Positions 1-6,281 of a stretch of DNA of 7,121 nt are shown piece after piece (the stretch's first letter is position 1; each line of letters opens with the position of its first letter). The notes beneath the pieces were generated by a model. It made no database searches, was not told the origin of the DNA, and saw nothing but the letters and a program-made list of their open reading frames with translations. A program made the translations under genes and the position numbers. Origin of the DNA: Clostridiales bacterium (GTDB lineage: Bacteria; Bacillota; Clostridia; Christensenellales; CAG-1252); assembly GCA_003445835.1 (NCBI GenBank), contig DMCI01000024.1:1-7121 (forward strand), in the 5' to 3' direction.

Positions 1-473
1 GCGATATCAGCGCTTTCAAGGATCTTTTTCAACACAACTTCGGGAGTACCGCCTATTCCGACGGTGTGAAGAACTTGTCCTTTCAAGCTTTCAAGCGTGA
101 AAGTATCTTTGGTCGCAACGTCGGAAAGCAAGTACAAAAGTCCGTAGCTGTTGGTACCGACGAGTTTGATATCCAAACCGCCGTTGTAAAGGATAGCCGC
201 CATATTGGTCGGCATAATAGCAACGTCAGCCTCTCCGCCGGAAACCGCAGCTCTGATGCCCGTCGCGCCGTCAACGATCTTGTAGGTGACTTTTACACCG
301 TCGATCTCCTCCGAAAAATTCTTCATTAAGTAAGCCATACCAAGGGCGGGACCGCCGTCCGGCACCGCAACCGTGATCGACTCGATCTCGGATTTGTTTG
401 AACACCCGACAAAAGAGAACGCCGCAAGCGCAGTCAAAGCAAGGATAAGCAACATGGTTAAAAATTTTTTCAT
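1..473 (-). CDS. ABC transporter substrate-binding lipoprotein, NitT/TauT (NMT1/COG0715) type, 3' end outside window
   Basis: Seen: 157 complete codons from an ATG at 473, reading off the left edge. An AGGAGG site at 480-485 lies 6 bases before the ATG. Residues 1-23 form a lipoprotein signal (KK, hydrophobic stretch, then FVG before Cys24), so the mature protein should be lipid-anchored outside the membrane. The mature start has a beta strand followed by VPDGGPALG (38-45), then GEADVAIMPTN (80-90), LYNGG (95-99), a glycine/tyrosine segment before LLYLLSD (112-118) and a TLESLKG segment (126-132). Known: this order is typical of NitT/TauT/NMT1-like periplasmic-binding folds, which deliver small organic or anionic solutes to an ABC permease. 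Inferred: it is the third gene of the operon starting at 2828, beginning 16 bases after the protease stop. The ligand cannot be read from the sequence; pyrimidine precursor, sulfonate and others are all possible. Confidence 0.85.
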   Translation of the reverse strand, partial: MKKFLTMLLILALTALAAFSFVGCSNKSEIESITVAVPDGGPALGMAYLMKNFSEEIDGVKVTYKIVDGATGIRAAVSGGEADVAIMPTNMAAILYNGGLDIKLVGTNSYGLLYLLSDVATKDTFTLESLKGQVLHTVGIGGTPEVVLKKILESADI

Positions 474-489
474 AATCGTCCTCCTATGA

Positions 490-1782
490 TTATTTGTTTC
501 GATCGTAATGTTCGATCGCCTTTTCTATATAAAGATCCTCGCCGTAATCGGGCGTCACGGGGTTTTCACCCGTCACAACGATATCCGGCGTAAAGGGATT
601 GCCGTGGATGCAGTATTTGCCGCATTCCGCGGTTTGGTCGTAAATGTAGTACTTGCCGACGATGACCTGCAACAAATAAAGGTCAAGATCCACTTGGTTT
701 CCGTCTTCATCTGTCCCTTTATCGACGATGATGCCGTTTTCTCCCTCTTGATAGGTGGTGAAGCCGTTTTGCGCGACGCCCTTGCCGACGGTGTTCTGTC
801 CGATGAGCGCCGTCAAAGTGCCGTGCGCCTTCATCGTACCGATCAACGCTTCGGATGCGGACGCCGTCCCGCCGTTGCACAGCACGTAGACGGGAGTATC
901 GATCTTGTCGTCCACCGTCGTGGAGATAATATAGTTAGACTTATTTTCCTTAGCGTAGTGGATCTCAAACAAAGCTTCGCTATTTTTAGCGTCGTTGCCG
1001 ATCAAAGTGGAAGCGATATAACGCAAGACAGTACTACTGCCCCCGCCATTGCCGCGAAGGTCAAGGATCAAGGCGCGATTGCCGTCTCTATTGAAAGACG
1101 CTACCGCTTCTTTGTACTCCGCCAAAACGTTGGTGGAATTGTCAAAGGTGCGCAAAAGAATATAGCCGAATTCTTCGGGCACGCCGGGCAGATCGTTGAC
1201 GTAAATGCAATACGGGAAGTGGAAATCGATCTTTTGATAAGAAACGTCAAAAGTCTCGTCTCCCCTTGCTATCGTAAACTTCACCGCCCTATCGGAAGGA
1301 AGCGCGTTTAAATAGGCGTTATAAACGGAAACATCCACCCCCGAAATTCGTTGATCGTCAATGGCGTAGATCTCGTCACCGCGCTGAACGGTATGTCCGT
1401 TGGATGGCGTCAAGAAAGGCGAGCCGGGAAGAATGAAGTCCACCAAATGCTCGTTGTACATATTGACTTTGAGCAACAACCCAAAGCCTTTGGTATCCTG
1501 AGCGGAGCCACGCAGGTCTTCCGAGGAATAAATATAGTTGAAATCACCCAAACTGCCCACCAAACCGTAGGCGGCGTATACGTCCGCCATATCGTAATCA
1601 ATGTCGTCGTAATAGGTATCTTTGATAAAGTTCAAAACTTGATTGGTAAGATCAAAACGATCGTCAAGCACTTTGACGGTCTCCTTAGGCTCCGACGGAG
1701 TGATCTTCACGCAGGAAAAAGCAAAAACGGATATGGTAAGGATAACTAAAACGACAAGCGCCGCTTTGATGATCTTTTTCAT
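490..1782 (-). CDS. S41 family (CtpA/C-terminal processing type) serine protease, lipoprotein, with PDZ domain
   Basis: 430 residues. A lipoprotein signal occupies 1-23 with the acceptor Cys24 (AFSC), so the enzyme is probably anchored on the outer face of the membrane. An N-terminal S41 segment (about 40-92) is followed by a PDZ domain (about 95-175, including QRGDEIYAIDD at 133-143) that should recognise substrate C-termini, then the protease domain (about 200-405). Its hallmarks are DLRGNGGG at 241-248, NGGTASASE at 303-311 and TVGKG at 331-335. By alignment with E. coli Tsp, Ser308 and Lys334 should be the catalytic dyad; both are present, so the enzyme looks active. The start is supported by GGAGG at 1790-1794, 7 bases upstream, and by the ATGA overlap with the ABC gene stop, which implies translational coupling. 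The substrate is unknown; proteins of the neighbouring transport operon are candidates by context only. Confidence 0.9.
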   Translation of the reverse strand: MKKIIKAALVVLVILTISVFAFSCVKITPSEPKETVKVLDDRFDLTNQVLNFIKDTYYDDIDYDMADVYAAYGLVGSLGDFNYIYSSEDLRGSAQDTKGFGLLLKVNMYNEHLVDFILPGSPFLTPSNGHTVQRGDEIYAIDDQRISGVDVSVYNAYLNALPSDRAVKFTIARGDETFDVSYQKIDFHFPYCIYVNDLPGVPEEFGYILLRTFDNSTNVLAEYKEAVASFNRDGNRALILDLRGNGGGSSTVLRYIASTLIGNDAKNSEALFEIHYAKENKSNYIISTTVDDKIDTPVYVLCNGGTASASEALIGTMKAHGTLTALIGQNTVGKGVAQNGFTTYQEGENGIIVDKGTDEDGNQVDLDLYLLQVIVGKYYIYDQTAECGKYCIHGNPFTPDIVVTGENPVTPDYGEDLYIEKAIEHYDRNK

Positions 1783-2828
1783 TCGGTAACCTCCAAAATG
1801 TTCCGCTCGTTGAGAGCGTCAAACAGCGCGACGACCTTTTCCGCTTTCAGTTTTACGGTCGCGCCGACGGCGAGCCCTTCCTCTCCCAAAAAGAACACCG
1901 ATCCGTCTTCCGTATTTGCGGAATATACGGGGCTGCCGTTACGATAAAACTTGCCGACGACTATGGCTTCAAAGCCCTCCTCCGTCAACACGAGCCCCTC
2001 GGGAGCGATGCCCGCCAAAAGTTTCTTTCCTATGTATACGTCGCTTTTTGGTTTTAAGTCCAAAGAAAAAGAGCGACCGCCGATCTCCACCCCGTTTTGC
2101 GTCAAAACGCAAGGGAGCAAAGTCGGATAATTTTCAAACGTAACGAATGCGGACGCGGCGTTCGGCTTGGTCTTAAACGCCTCGACGCTTCCTTCCTGCA
2201 TCAAGTAGCCGTAGGACAAAAACTTGATATCGCGGGATAATGCCGCCGCTTCTTCGGAGCTATCCGTCGCATACACGACGATCCCATTCTTAAAAAGCGG
2301 CATAAAGCGTAAAAACGCCTCTTTGCGCAAAGAAGGACTGAGCTTTGAAAAGATATTGTCGATCAAAAGCACTTTTGCCCTGCGCAAATAGGCGCGGCAA
2401 AGGGTCAAGGTAACTTTAAGCCATTCATTCAAGCGATAGAACGGCGCATCGAGCATGATGTCAAGATCAAAAAGGGGCGCAACATCTTCGATCAAACGGC
2501 GACGTTCCTCTTTGGGAACTTTGCGCAAACGCAAAGGATATTCCAGATTGTAGCGCACAGAACGACGCGAAAACACCGCGTAATCGTCAAAAAGCATTTG
2601 AAAATCACGGTCTTTTAAGGAAAGTTCCGAAACGGGCGTACCGTCCAATGTCAACTCACCTTCAAACGGAACGATACCCGCAAGAGCCTTTAAAAAGGTG
2701 GTCTTACCGCCCTTTTCCGCCGCGTAGATTACGTTGATCCCGTCGGTAAAAGTCGTCGTGACGGAGGAGATCGCGGCGTCGTACCCGAAATATTTGACGG
2801 TGAAATCTTTGCAAATTAATTTACTCAT
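1779..2828 (-). CDS. MalK-like ABC nucleotide-binding protein with degenerate catalytic motifs (probable pseudo-ATPase)
   Basis: 349 residues with an N-terminal ABC domain (1-about 235) and a C-terminal TOBE-like domain (about 268-345, with GIAPEGLVL at 273-281), the layout of MalK/UgpC/PotA-type importer ATPases. The Walker A loop is AAEKGGKTT (36-44): Lys42 and Thr43 are kept but two usual glycines are lost. The Q-loop Gln is Asp81. The LSGGQ signature is LNEWL (133-137). Walker B keeps Asp157 but the catalytic Glu is Asn158, the D-loop SALD is SKLS (161-164), and the H-loop His is Asp189. Surrounding framework is well kept (RA at 145-146, EEA at 192-194). The frame is uninterrupted and the gene is followed by a coupled protease gene, so it is not an obvious pseudogene. 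Inferred: it may bind nucleotide but should hydrolyse poorly or not at all; a structural or regulatory role is plausible. First gene of its operon; no Shine-Dalgarno is seen at a useful distance (see promoter). Confidence 0.85.
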   Translation of the reverse strand: MSKLICKDFTVKYFGYDAAISSVTTTFTDGINVIYAAEKGGKTTFLKALAGIVPFEGELTLDGTPVSELSLKDRDFQMLFDDYAVFSRRSVRYNLEYPLRLRKVPKEERRRLIEDVAPLFDLDIMLDAPFYRLNEWLKVTLTLCRAYLRRAKVLLIDNIFSKLSPSLRKEAFLRFMPLFKNGIVVYATDSSEEAAALSRDIKFLSYGYLMQEGSVEAFKTKPNAASAFVTFENYPTLLPCVLTQNGVEIGGRSFSLDLKPKSDVYIGKKLLAGIAPEGLVLTEEGFEAIVVGKFYRNGSPVYSANTEDGSVFFLGEEGLAVGATVKLKAEKVVALFDALNERNILEVTE

Positions 2829-2835
2829 TAAGTAA

Positions 2836-2865
2836 ATTATAGCCCCCGATGAAAGAAATAGTCAA
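2836..2865 (-). promoter_or_regulatory. Sigma-70 type promoter of the ABC/protease/binding-protein operon, predicted leaderless
   Basis: Read on the minus strand, a -35 box TTGACT (2860-2865) is followed by an 18-base spacer and a perfect -10 box TATAAT (2836-2841). The usual start point, 7 bases past the -10 box, falls at about 2829, and the ATG begins at 2828. The transcript would therefore have no or almost no leader, in keeping with the absence of a Shine-Dalgarno there; the GGGGG at 2843-2847 lies in the promoter spacer and would not be transcribed. Confidence 0.75.
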
Positions 2866-2884
2866 ACAAATCGGTACGGTAGGT

Positions 2885-2918
2885 AAAAAAAGAGATCGGA
2901 ACGCAAAAAGCGTTCCGA
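2885..2918 (-). terminator. Rho-independent terminator after thiT
   Basis: A perfect 9-base-pair stem (TCGGAACGC, 2896-2904, with GCGTTCCGA, 2910-2918) encloses a 5-base loop. On the minus strand it is followed after a few bases by seven T (2885-2891). It lies 24 bases past the thiT stop and upstream of the next promoter, so it separates the thiamine unit from the ABC/protease operon. A shorter T run (2923-2927) on the other side might give it some activity on the plus strand. Confidence 0.85.
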
Positions 2919-2941
2919 CCCGTTTTTAAGTAATATCGCTC

Positions 2942-4096
2942 TTATTTGTCGGAAGGATCCGTTTCGGAAACGGCGACTTCTTCAGCAGAGACGGTTGCGT
3001 CTTCCGTAGCGACAACAGGAGTCAACGGCGCGACGTTAGAAACTGTGACTTGATTGACGATCTTGCGGAAAGAAGTGTTCAAAAGCATCAACACACCCAC
3101 CGCAAGTGCGATCGCCATATCGGCAAAAGCAAAGGTGTTGTAGAGGAAGCCCCACGCCACGGCGCCGTATCCCTCGGCGGCATACATCGAAAAAGCAAAG
3201 ATGCCCGAAAGCACGTGGGAGAGATAACGCATCGTGACCGCCAGAACCGCGCCCGCGGCAAAGAGCACGACGCCCTTTTTGTTTTTGATCCCCTGCTGCG
3301 TAAAGAGTCCGGTCAAACCAATGCAACCGAAAGCCAGCGGATAGTCCAAAAGGAATTGCGCCGGGTGCAAGATCCACGGATCTTGAATTGCGGAAAGCAA
3401 CCCGAACACGATGCCCGCGACGACACCCTTACGCACGCCGAACATTTGCGAATAAAGCATAAGGGGCAACAAGCTTACGAGAGTGATGGACCCGCCCTGC
3501 GGAAGTCTGAACAATCTGATATACGAAAGAGCAAAGGAAAGCGCCACAGAAACAGCCGCAAACGTGACCGATCTGGTCTCGGATTTCGGGTTTGACTTTT
3601 TGCCGAAAAGTGCGGATACTACAGCCAAAATAGCAACGATCACAGCCGCGCCGACAAAGAGCCAAGTGGAATTGACCGACTCGTAATCTTCGTACGGAGC
3701 GATTTCACGATTGTAGTAAACGATCAAACAAACGAAGGTTGTGACCATCGCCGCGATGACGACGCCGATCACCATCCATTTTGCCTCTTTGGCAAACTTT
3801 TTGTTGAGTCGGGCAAGCAAATACAAACCGATCGCGACGATCAAAGCGAGAATGGACGCCAACATCGGGTAGAAGCACAACGGTTGCACGAAAAACTCTT
3901 CCGCGTTGTACTGATTGCGCAAATGCAAAGGAACGCAGACAAAAAGCGCAATCAAAAAGACGATGGACGCGATCATCAAAACGTTCTTTGATGTCAAAGC
4001 CGTTTTGTCCTTCTGTTGTGAGAAGAAGAAGTACGCAAATGCCGCCACCCATAACAGCGTCACCGCGAGCAAAGGATATAACAAGTAACCAACCAT
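2942..4096 (-). CDS. thiT: Energy-coupling factor thiamine transporter S component ThiT with an extra N-terminal membrane domain
   Basis: 384 residues from the ATG at 4096. Known: ThiT is the membrane subunit that binds thiamine and works with the shared EcfT/EcfA1/EcfA2 module, which is not in this window. Residues about 176-350 match ThiT: GGSITLVSLLPLMLY (201-215), FGVRKGVVAGIVFGLL (219-234), DPWILHPAQFLLDYPLAF (239-256), H294 followed by VLSGIF, and YN at 319-320. This part has the expected hydrophobic segments. Residues 1-about 165 form an additional hydrophobic domain with about five predicted helices (4-25, 38-58, 73-95, 106-128, 145-163); I do not recognise it. The C-terminal 35 residues are acidic and probably disordered. 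Start choice: a longer frame opens at 4147, but that ATG lies in the riboswitch aptamer and its 17 extra residues encode aptamer and terminator; the 4096 ATG follows GGGAGG by 7 bases. Regulated by TPP. Confidence 0.92.
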   Translation of the reverse strand: MVGYLLYPLLAVTLLWVAAFAYFFFSQQKDKTALTSKNVLMIASIVFLIALFVCVPLHLRNQYNAEEFFVQPLCFYPMLASILALIVAIGLYLLARLNKKFAKEAKWMVIGVVIAAMVTTFVCLIVYYNREIAPYEDYESVNSTWLFVGAAVIVAILAVVSALFGKKSNPKSETRSVTFAAVSVALSFALSYIRLFRLPQGGSITLVSLLPLMLYSQMFGVRKGVVAGIVFGLLSAIQDPWILHPAQFLLDYPLAFGCIGLTGLFTQQGIKNKKGVVLFAAGAVLAVTMRYLSHVLSGIFAFSMYAAEGYGAVAWGFLYNTFAFADMAIALAVGVLMLLNTSFRKIVNQVTVSNVAPLTPVVATEDATVSAEEVAVSETDPSDK

Positions 4097-4123
4097 AAAA
4101 AAACCTCCCGAATTCTCGGGAGG
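4097..4123 (-). terminator. Riboswitch-controlled Rho-independent terminator (expression platform)
   Basis: An 8-base-pair stem (4116-4123 with 4104-4111, CCTCCCGA on the minus strand pairing with TCGGGAGG) and a 4-base loop are followed by seven T (4097-4103), ending immediately before the thiT ATG. The 5' arm and loop (CCGAGAATT, 4111-4119) are perfectly complementary to aptamer bases 4149-4157 (AATTCTCGG), which gives a clear alternative antiterminator pairing. Confidence 0.88.
4104..4109 (-). promoter_or_regulatory. Ribosome binding site of thiT, buried in the riboswitch terminator stem
   Basis: GGGAGG on the minus strand, 7 bases (all T) before the ATG at 4096. It fixes the thiT start. 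The same bases form the 3' arm of the terminator hairpin, so folding of that hairpin would also block ribosome access. Confidence 0.85.
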
Positions 4124-4137
4124 ATAAAACGCTTTTG

Positions 4138-4210
4138 TGCTTTCCATGCCGAGAATTACCTCATCATGTTCTAAGGGTATGATCTCAGCCGTTTTTAGGC
4201 ACCCCTTGCA
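4138..4210 (-). ncRNA. TPP riboswitch aptamer (THI element)
   Basis: Minus-strand features match the THI box in order: GGGGT (4201-4205) pairing with ACCC (4175-4178) as P2; a short P3 of GCC and GGC around a 7-base loop (4188-4200); the conserved pyrimidine-sensing CTGAGA (4183-4188); the ACCCTTAGAAC block (about 4168-4178); P4 from CATG (4165-4168) and CATG (4145-4148); P5 from GAGG and TCTC around TAAT (4151-4162), as in the consensus; and the closing GGAA (4142-4145). P1 looks short, perhaps three pairs (TGC with GCA). Known: this RNA binds thiamine pyrophosphate and, in Gram-positive bacteria, commonly triggers termination. Here it should shut off thiT when TPP is plentiful. Confidence 0.95.
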
Positions 4211-4223
4211 ATATTGCGATTTG

Positions 4224-4252
4224 ATTTTATCGCGTTAATCGCCTGCTGTCAA
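4224..4252 (-). promoter_or_regulatory. Sigma-70 type promoter of the TPP riboswitch/thiT unit
   Basis: On the minus strand, a perfect -35 TTGACA (4247-4252), a 17-base spacer and -10 TAAAAT (4224-4229). Predicted transcription start about 4217, just before the aptamer, giving a leader of about 120 bases. The start point coincides with a 10-base palindrome, GCAATATTGC (4208-4217). Confidence 0.85.
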
Positions 4253-4265
4253 GCGATTTTTCGCA

Positions 4266-5690
4266 TTAAATTATATATTTTTCGACCTTGGCTTTTGCGC
4301 CGTCCAATTCAGCCTTTTTGGCTTCGTAACCCTTTCTGCCAAACATCGCGTAAGTGGCATTTTTACCCTCTTCCACACCCGGTTGATTGAAGGTGTCGAT
4401 GTTGAGCATTGCGCCGACGAAAGCGGTCTCCATCATAAACAACATTAACAGTTGTCCGAGAGAATACTCGTTGACTTCCGGCACGATGATCGTGCGATTC
4501 AAACGATGCTTTTTGGCAAGAGCATACTCCGTGGCTTTGCGTTCGGTGTTCAGAAGCTTGCCCATCGTGTTGCCGCAAAGGAAGTTGACGTCGGGGAACT
4601 CCGGCAGCCCTTCGGGGATCATGACTTCCTTGCGGAAATTCTCCACCGCGATAAAGGTGATGACCTTATCGAAAGGACCTTCGGTATAAAGCTGGATCTG
4701 ACTGTGTTGATCGGTCACGCCAAGCGCCTTAACGGGGGTCTGCCCTGCGTAGACTTCGTTGCCCGCCTTGTCAACGGACTTGCCGAGGCTCTCACCCCAA
4801 AGTTGGCAATACCAATCCGCGATATACTTCAAGCTATCCGCATACGGCATCATGACCGATACGTTTTTGCCGCTCTTCATCGCGATGTACTGCAAGGTCG
4901 CCGCCATCAAAGGCATATTCTTATAGGGATTGGAAGTCTTAAAGCCGCTCTTTACCATATCCGCGGCACCGAGGAGCATCTTTTTGATGTCAATGCCAAG
5001 CACGGCTGCGGGAAGCAATCCGACGGGAGAAAGCTCCGAGAAACGACCGCCGACACCGGAGGGAATATAGAAAGTCTTGAAACCTTCTTTTTTGGCAAGC
5101 TTGATCAAGTTGCCCTTCTCCTTATCCGTCGTTGCGATAACGTGACTTGCGTAATCTGCGCCGAGCGCCTTTTTCAAAACGTCGGTGATCACGAGGTACT
5201 GACTCATCGTTTCACTGGTAGCGCCGCTTTTGGTGATGACGTTGAACATAGTCGTTTTTACGTCCACGATGTCAAGAAGCGCCGCCATACGTTCCGGATC
5301 GATGTTGTCCTCTACGTAAAACTTGGGACCCTTGCGCACTTTGTTGGGAAGCTCATTGTAATGCAGGTGACGAAGCGCCTGGAAAACCGCAATGGGACCG
5401 AGGGCGCTGCCGCCGATACCCAAAACGACGAAGGTCTTAAAATTCTTTCTGACCGACTTAGCCGTGTCGATGATGTCCGCGACGATCTCCTTTTGATTGA
5501 ACGGAAGATCAAGCCAACCTTGCCAACCTGCGCCGCCCTGCTCTTTGACGCTGTCAAATGCGGTTTTTGTCGTCTTGGATGCGGCGGAGATGTCGGAGTC
5601 ACTGATCCCTTGCTCCGCGCCGATATAATCACGCATCATGTTGTTGAAATCGAAGCGGATCCGGTAATCGTTCTTATTAAATTTTGCCAT
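4266..5690 (-). CDS. pgi: Glucose-6-phosphate isomerase
   Basis: Interconverts glucose 6-phosphate and fructose 6-phosphate in cytosolic glycolysis and gluconeogenesis. At 474 residues it is close to the length of the shorter Gram-positive form. Visible motifs: GIGGSALGP (91-99), the phosphate-binding SGATSET (155-161), the first family signature around GVGGRFSELSPVGLLP (212-227), WGESLGK with the catalytic Glu300 (298-304), DQHSQ with His329 (327-331), and the second signature ending FNQPGVEEGK with catalytic Lys443 (434-443). All key residues are present. The start is supported by AAGGAGA (5702-5708), with a somewhat long spacing of about 12 bases from GGAG. It begins 17 bases after the hpf stop, whose TAA overlaps the ribosome binding site, so the two genes are probably co-transcribed. 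A 419-codon open frame on the opposite strand is a shadow. Confidence 0.97.
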   Translation of the reverse strand: MAKFNKNDYRIRFDFNNMMRDYIGAEQGISDSDISAASKTTKTAFDSVKEQGGAGWQGWLDLPFNQKEIVADIIDTAKSVRKNFKTFVVLGIGGSALGPIAVFQALRHLHYNELPNKVRKGPKFYVEDNIDPERMAALLDIVDVKTTMFNVITKSGATSETMSQYLVITDVLKKALGADYASHVIATTDKEKGNLIKLAKKEGFKTFYIPSGVGGRFSELSPVGLLPAAVLGIDIKKMLLGAADMVKSGFKTSNPYKNMPLMAATLQYIAMKSGKNVSVMMPYADSLKYIADWYCQLWGESLGKSVDKAGNEVYAGQTPVKALGVTDQHSQIQLYTEGPFDKVITFIAVENFRKEVMIPEGLPEFPDVNFLCGNTMGKLLNTERKATEYALAKKHRLNRTIIVPEVNEYSLGQLLMLFMMETAFVGAMLNIDTFNQPGVEEGKNATYAMFGRKGYEAKKAELDGAKAKVEKYII

Positions 5691-5707
5691 ATAAAATTTT
5701 GTCTCCT

Positions 5708-6253
5708 TTAGTACTGCGGCTCAATAAGACCGACGGTCTTATCATACCTCCTGTACACGATATTTACTTTGCCCGTAGTGGGGTTAAGATACACGAAGAA
5801 TTTGTTTTCCAAAAGATCCATCTGCTCAATGGCTTCCTCAACGCTCATCGGCAAAAGCTCAAACTTCTTGGTTTTGACGATGGCCGGGATCTCTTCTTCT
5901 TTGGTGTCGTTGAGTTCGATCGCCTCCGCTTCCGCCGCGTGGAAGTTGAAGATAGTATCCTTAAAGGTCTTGTTCAATCTGGTCCTATGCTTGCGGATCT
6001 GTCTGTCGATCTTAGGGATAACGATATCGATGTTGTTGTACATATTGTCGCTGGTCTCTTCACTGCGAATGACCGCGCCGTTTGCGATGATCGTAACTTC
6101 TAAGGTGAATCTGCCCTTGTGCTCTTCCTTACAAACTACGCGAGCCGTCACGTCGTCCGAGAAGAAGCGATCCAGCCTTTGCGCCTTTTTGCGGATGATG
6201 TCGTCAAGTTTGTCACTCACCGAATAATTTTTACCCACAATGTCGATTTTCAT
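5708..6253 (-). CDS. hpf: Ribosome hibernation promoting factor, long form
   Basis: 181 residues, the length of long HPF. The N-terminal S30AE/YfiA-like domain (1-about 98, starting MKIDIVGKNYSVSD) is expected to bind the decoding centre of the small subunit. A charged linker (about 99-125) leads to the C-terminal dimerisation domain (about 126-181) with KKFELLPMSVEEAIEQMDLL (129-148) and YRRYDKTVGLIEP (167-179), a clear family hallmark. Known: long HPF joins two 70S ribosomes into inactive 100S dimers in stationary phase or stress. The start is supported by AGGAGG (6260-6265), 6 bases upstream. In many Bacillota hpf sits beside secA; here it lies between clpC and pgi. A TATAAT box at 6276-6281 may give it its own promoter. 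Confidence 0.97.
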   Translation of the reverse strand: MKIDIVGKNYSVSDKLDDIIRKKAQRLDRFFSDDVTARVVCKEEHKGRFTLEVTIIANGAVIRSEETSDNMYNNIDIVIPKIDRQIRKHRTRLNKTFKDTIFNFHAAEAEAIELNDTKEEEIPAIVKTKKFELLPMSVEEAIEQMDLLENKFFVYLNPTTGKVNIVYRRYDKTVGLIEPQY

Positions 6254-6275
6254 ATAATGCCTCCTTTTTGTGTGA

Positions 6276-6281
6276 ATTATA
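6276..6281 (-). promoter_or_regulatory. Candidate -10 box for hpf-pgi
   Basis: TATAAT on the minus strand, 22 bases before the hpf ATG; transcription starting near 6269 would leave a 16-base leader containing the AGGAGG site. No good -35 match is found at the usual distance (TATTCG at 6299-6304 with a 17-base gap is poor), so an activator or alternative sigma factor could be needed, or the match may be chance. Confidence 0.4.

Noticed and set aside
66..329. An 87-codon plus-strand frame near the left edge
   Set aside because: It is antisense to the binding-protein lipoprotein gene, which has a signal peptide, a strong ribosome binding site and family motifs.
508..1311. A 267-codon open frame on the plus strand opposite the S41 protease
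   Set aside because: It lies antisense to a gene with intact catalytic motifs and has no recognisable domain.
1779..2828. Calling the ABC gene a pseudogene
   Set aside because: The frame is uninterrupted, of normal length with its TOBE domain, has a good promoter, and its stop is fused to the start of the next gene; motif loss alone points to altered function.
3050..3595. A 181-codon plus-strand frame, very rich in Arg, His and Lys, opposite thiT
   Set aside because: The composition is what a reversed hydrophobic membrane-protein gene gives; no ribosome binding site or domain supports it.
4253..4264. Hairpin GCGA-TTTT-TCGC as a terminator for pgi
   Set aside because: Only four base pairs and no T tract on the minus-strand side; too weak to call.
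4452..5711. A 419-codon open frame on the plus strand opposite pgi
   Set aside because: It mirrors a complete and unmistakable pgi gene, its product resembles no family I know, and nothing suggests independent coding; it is a codon-usage shadow.
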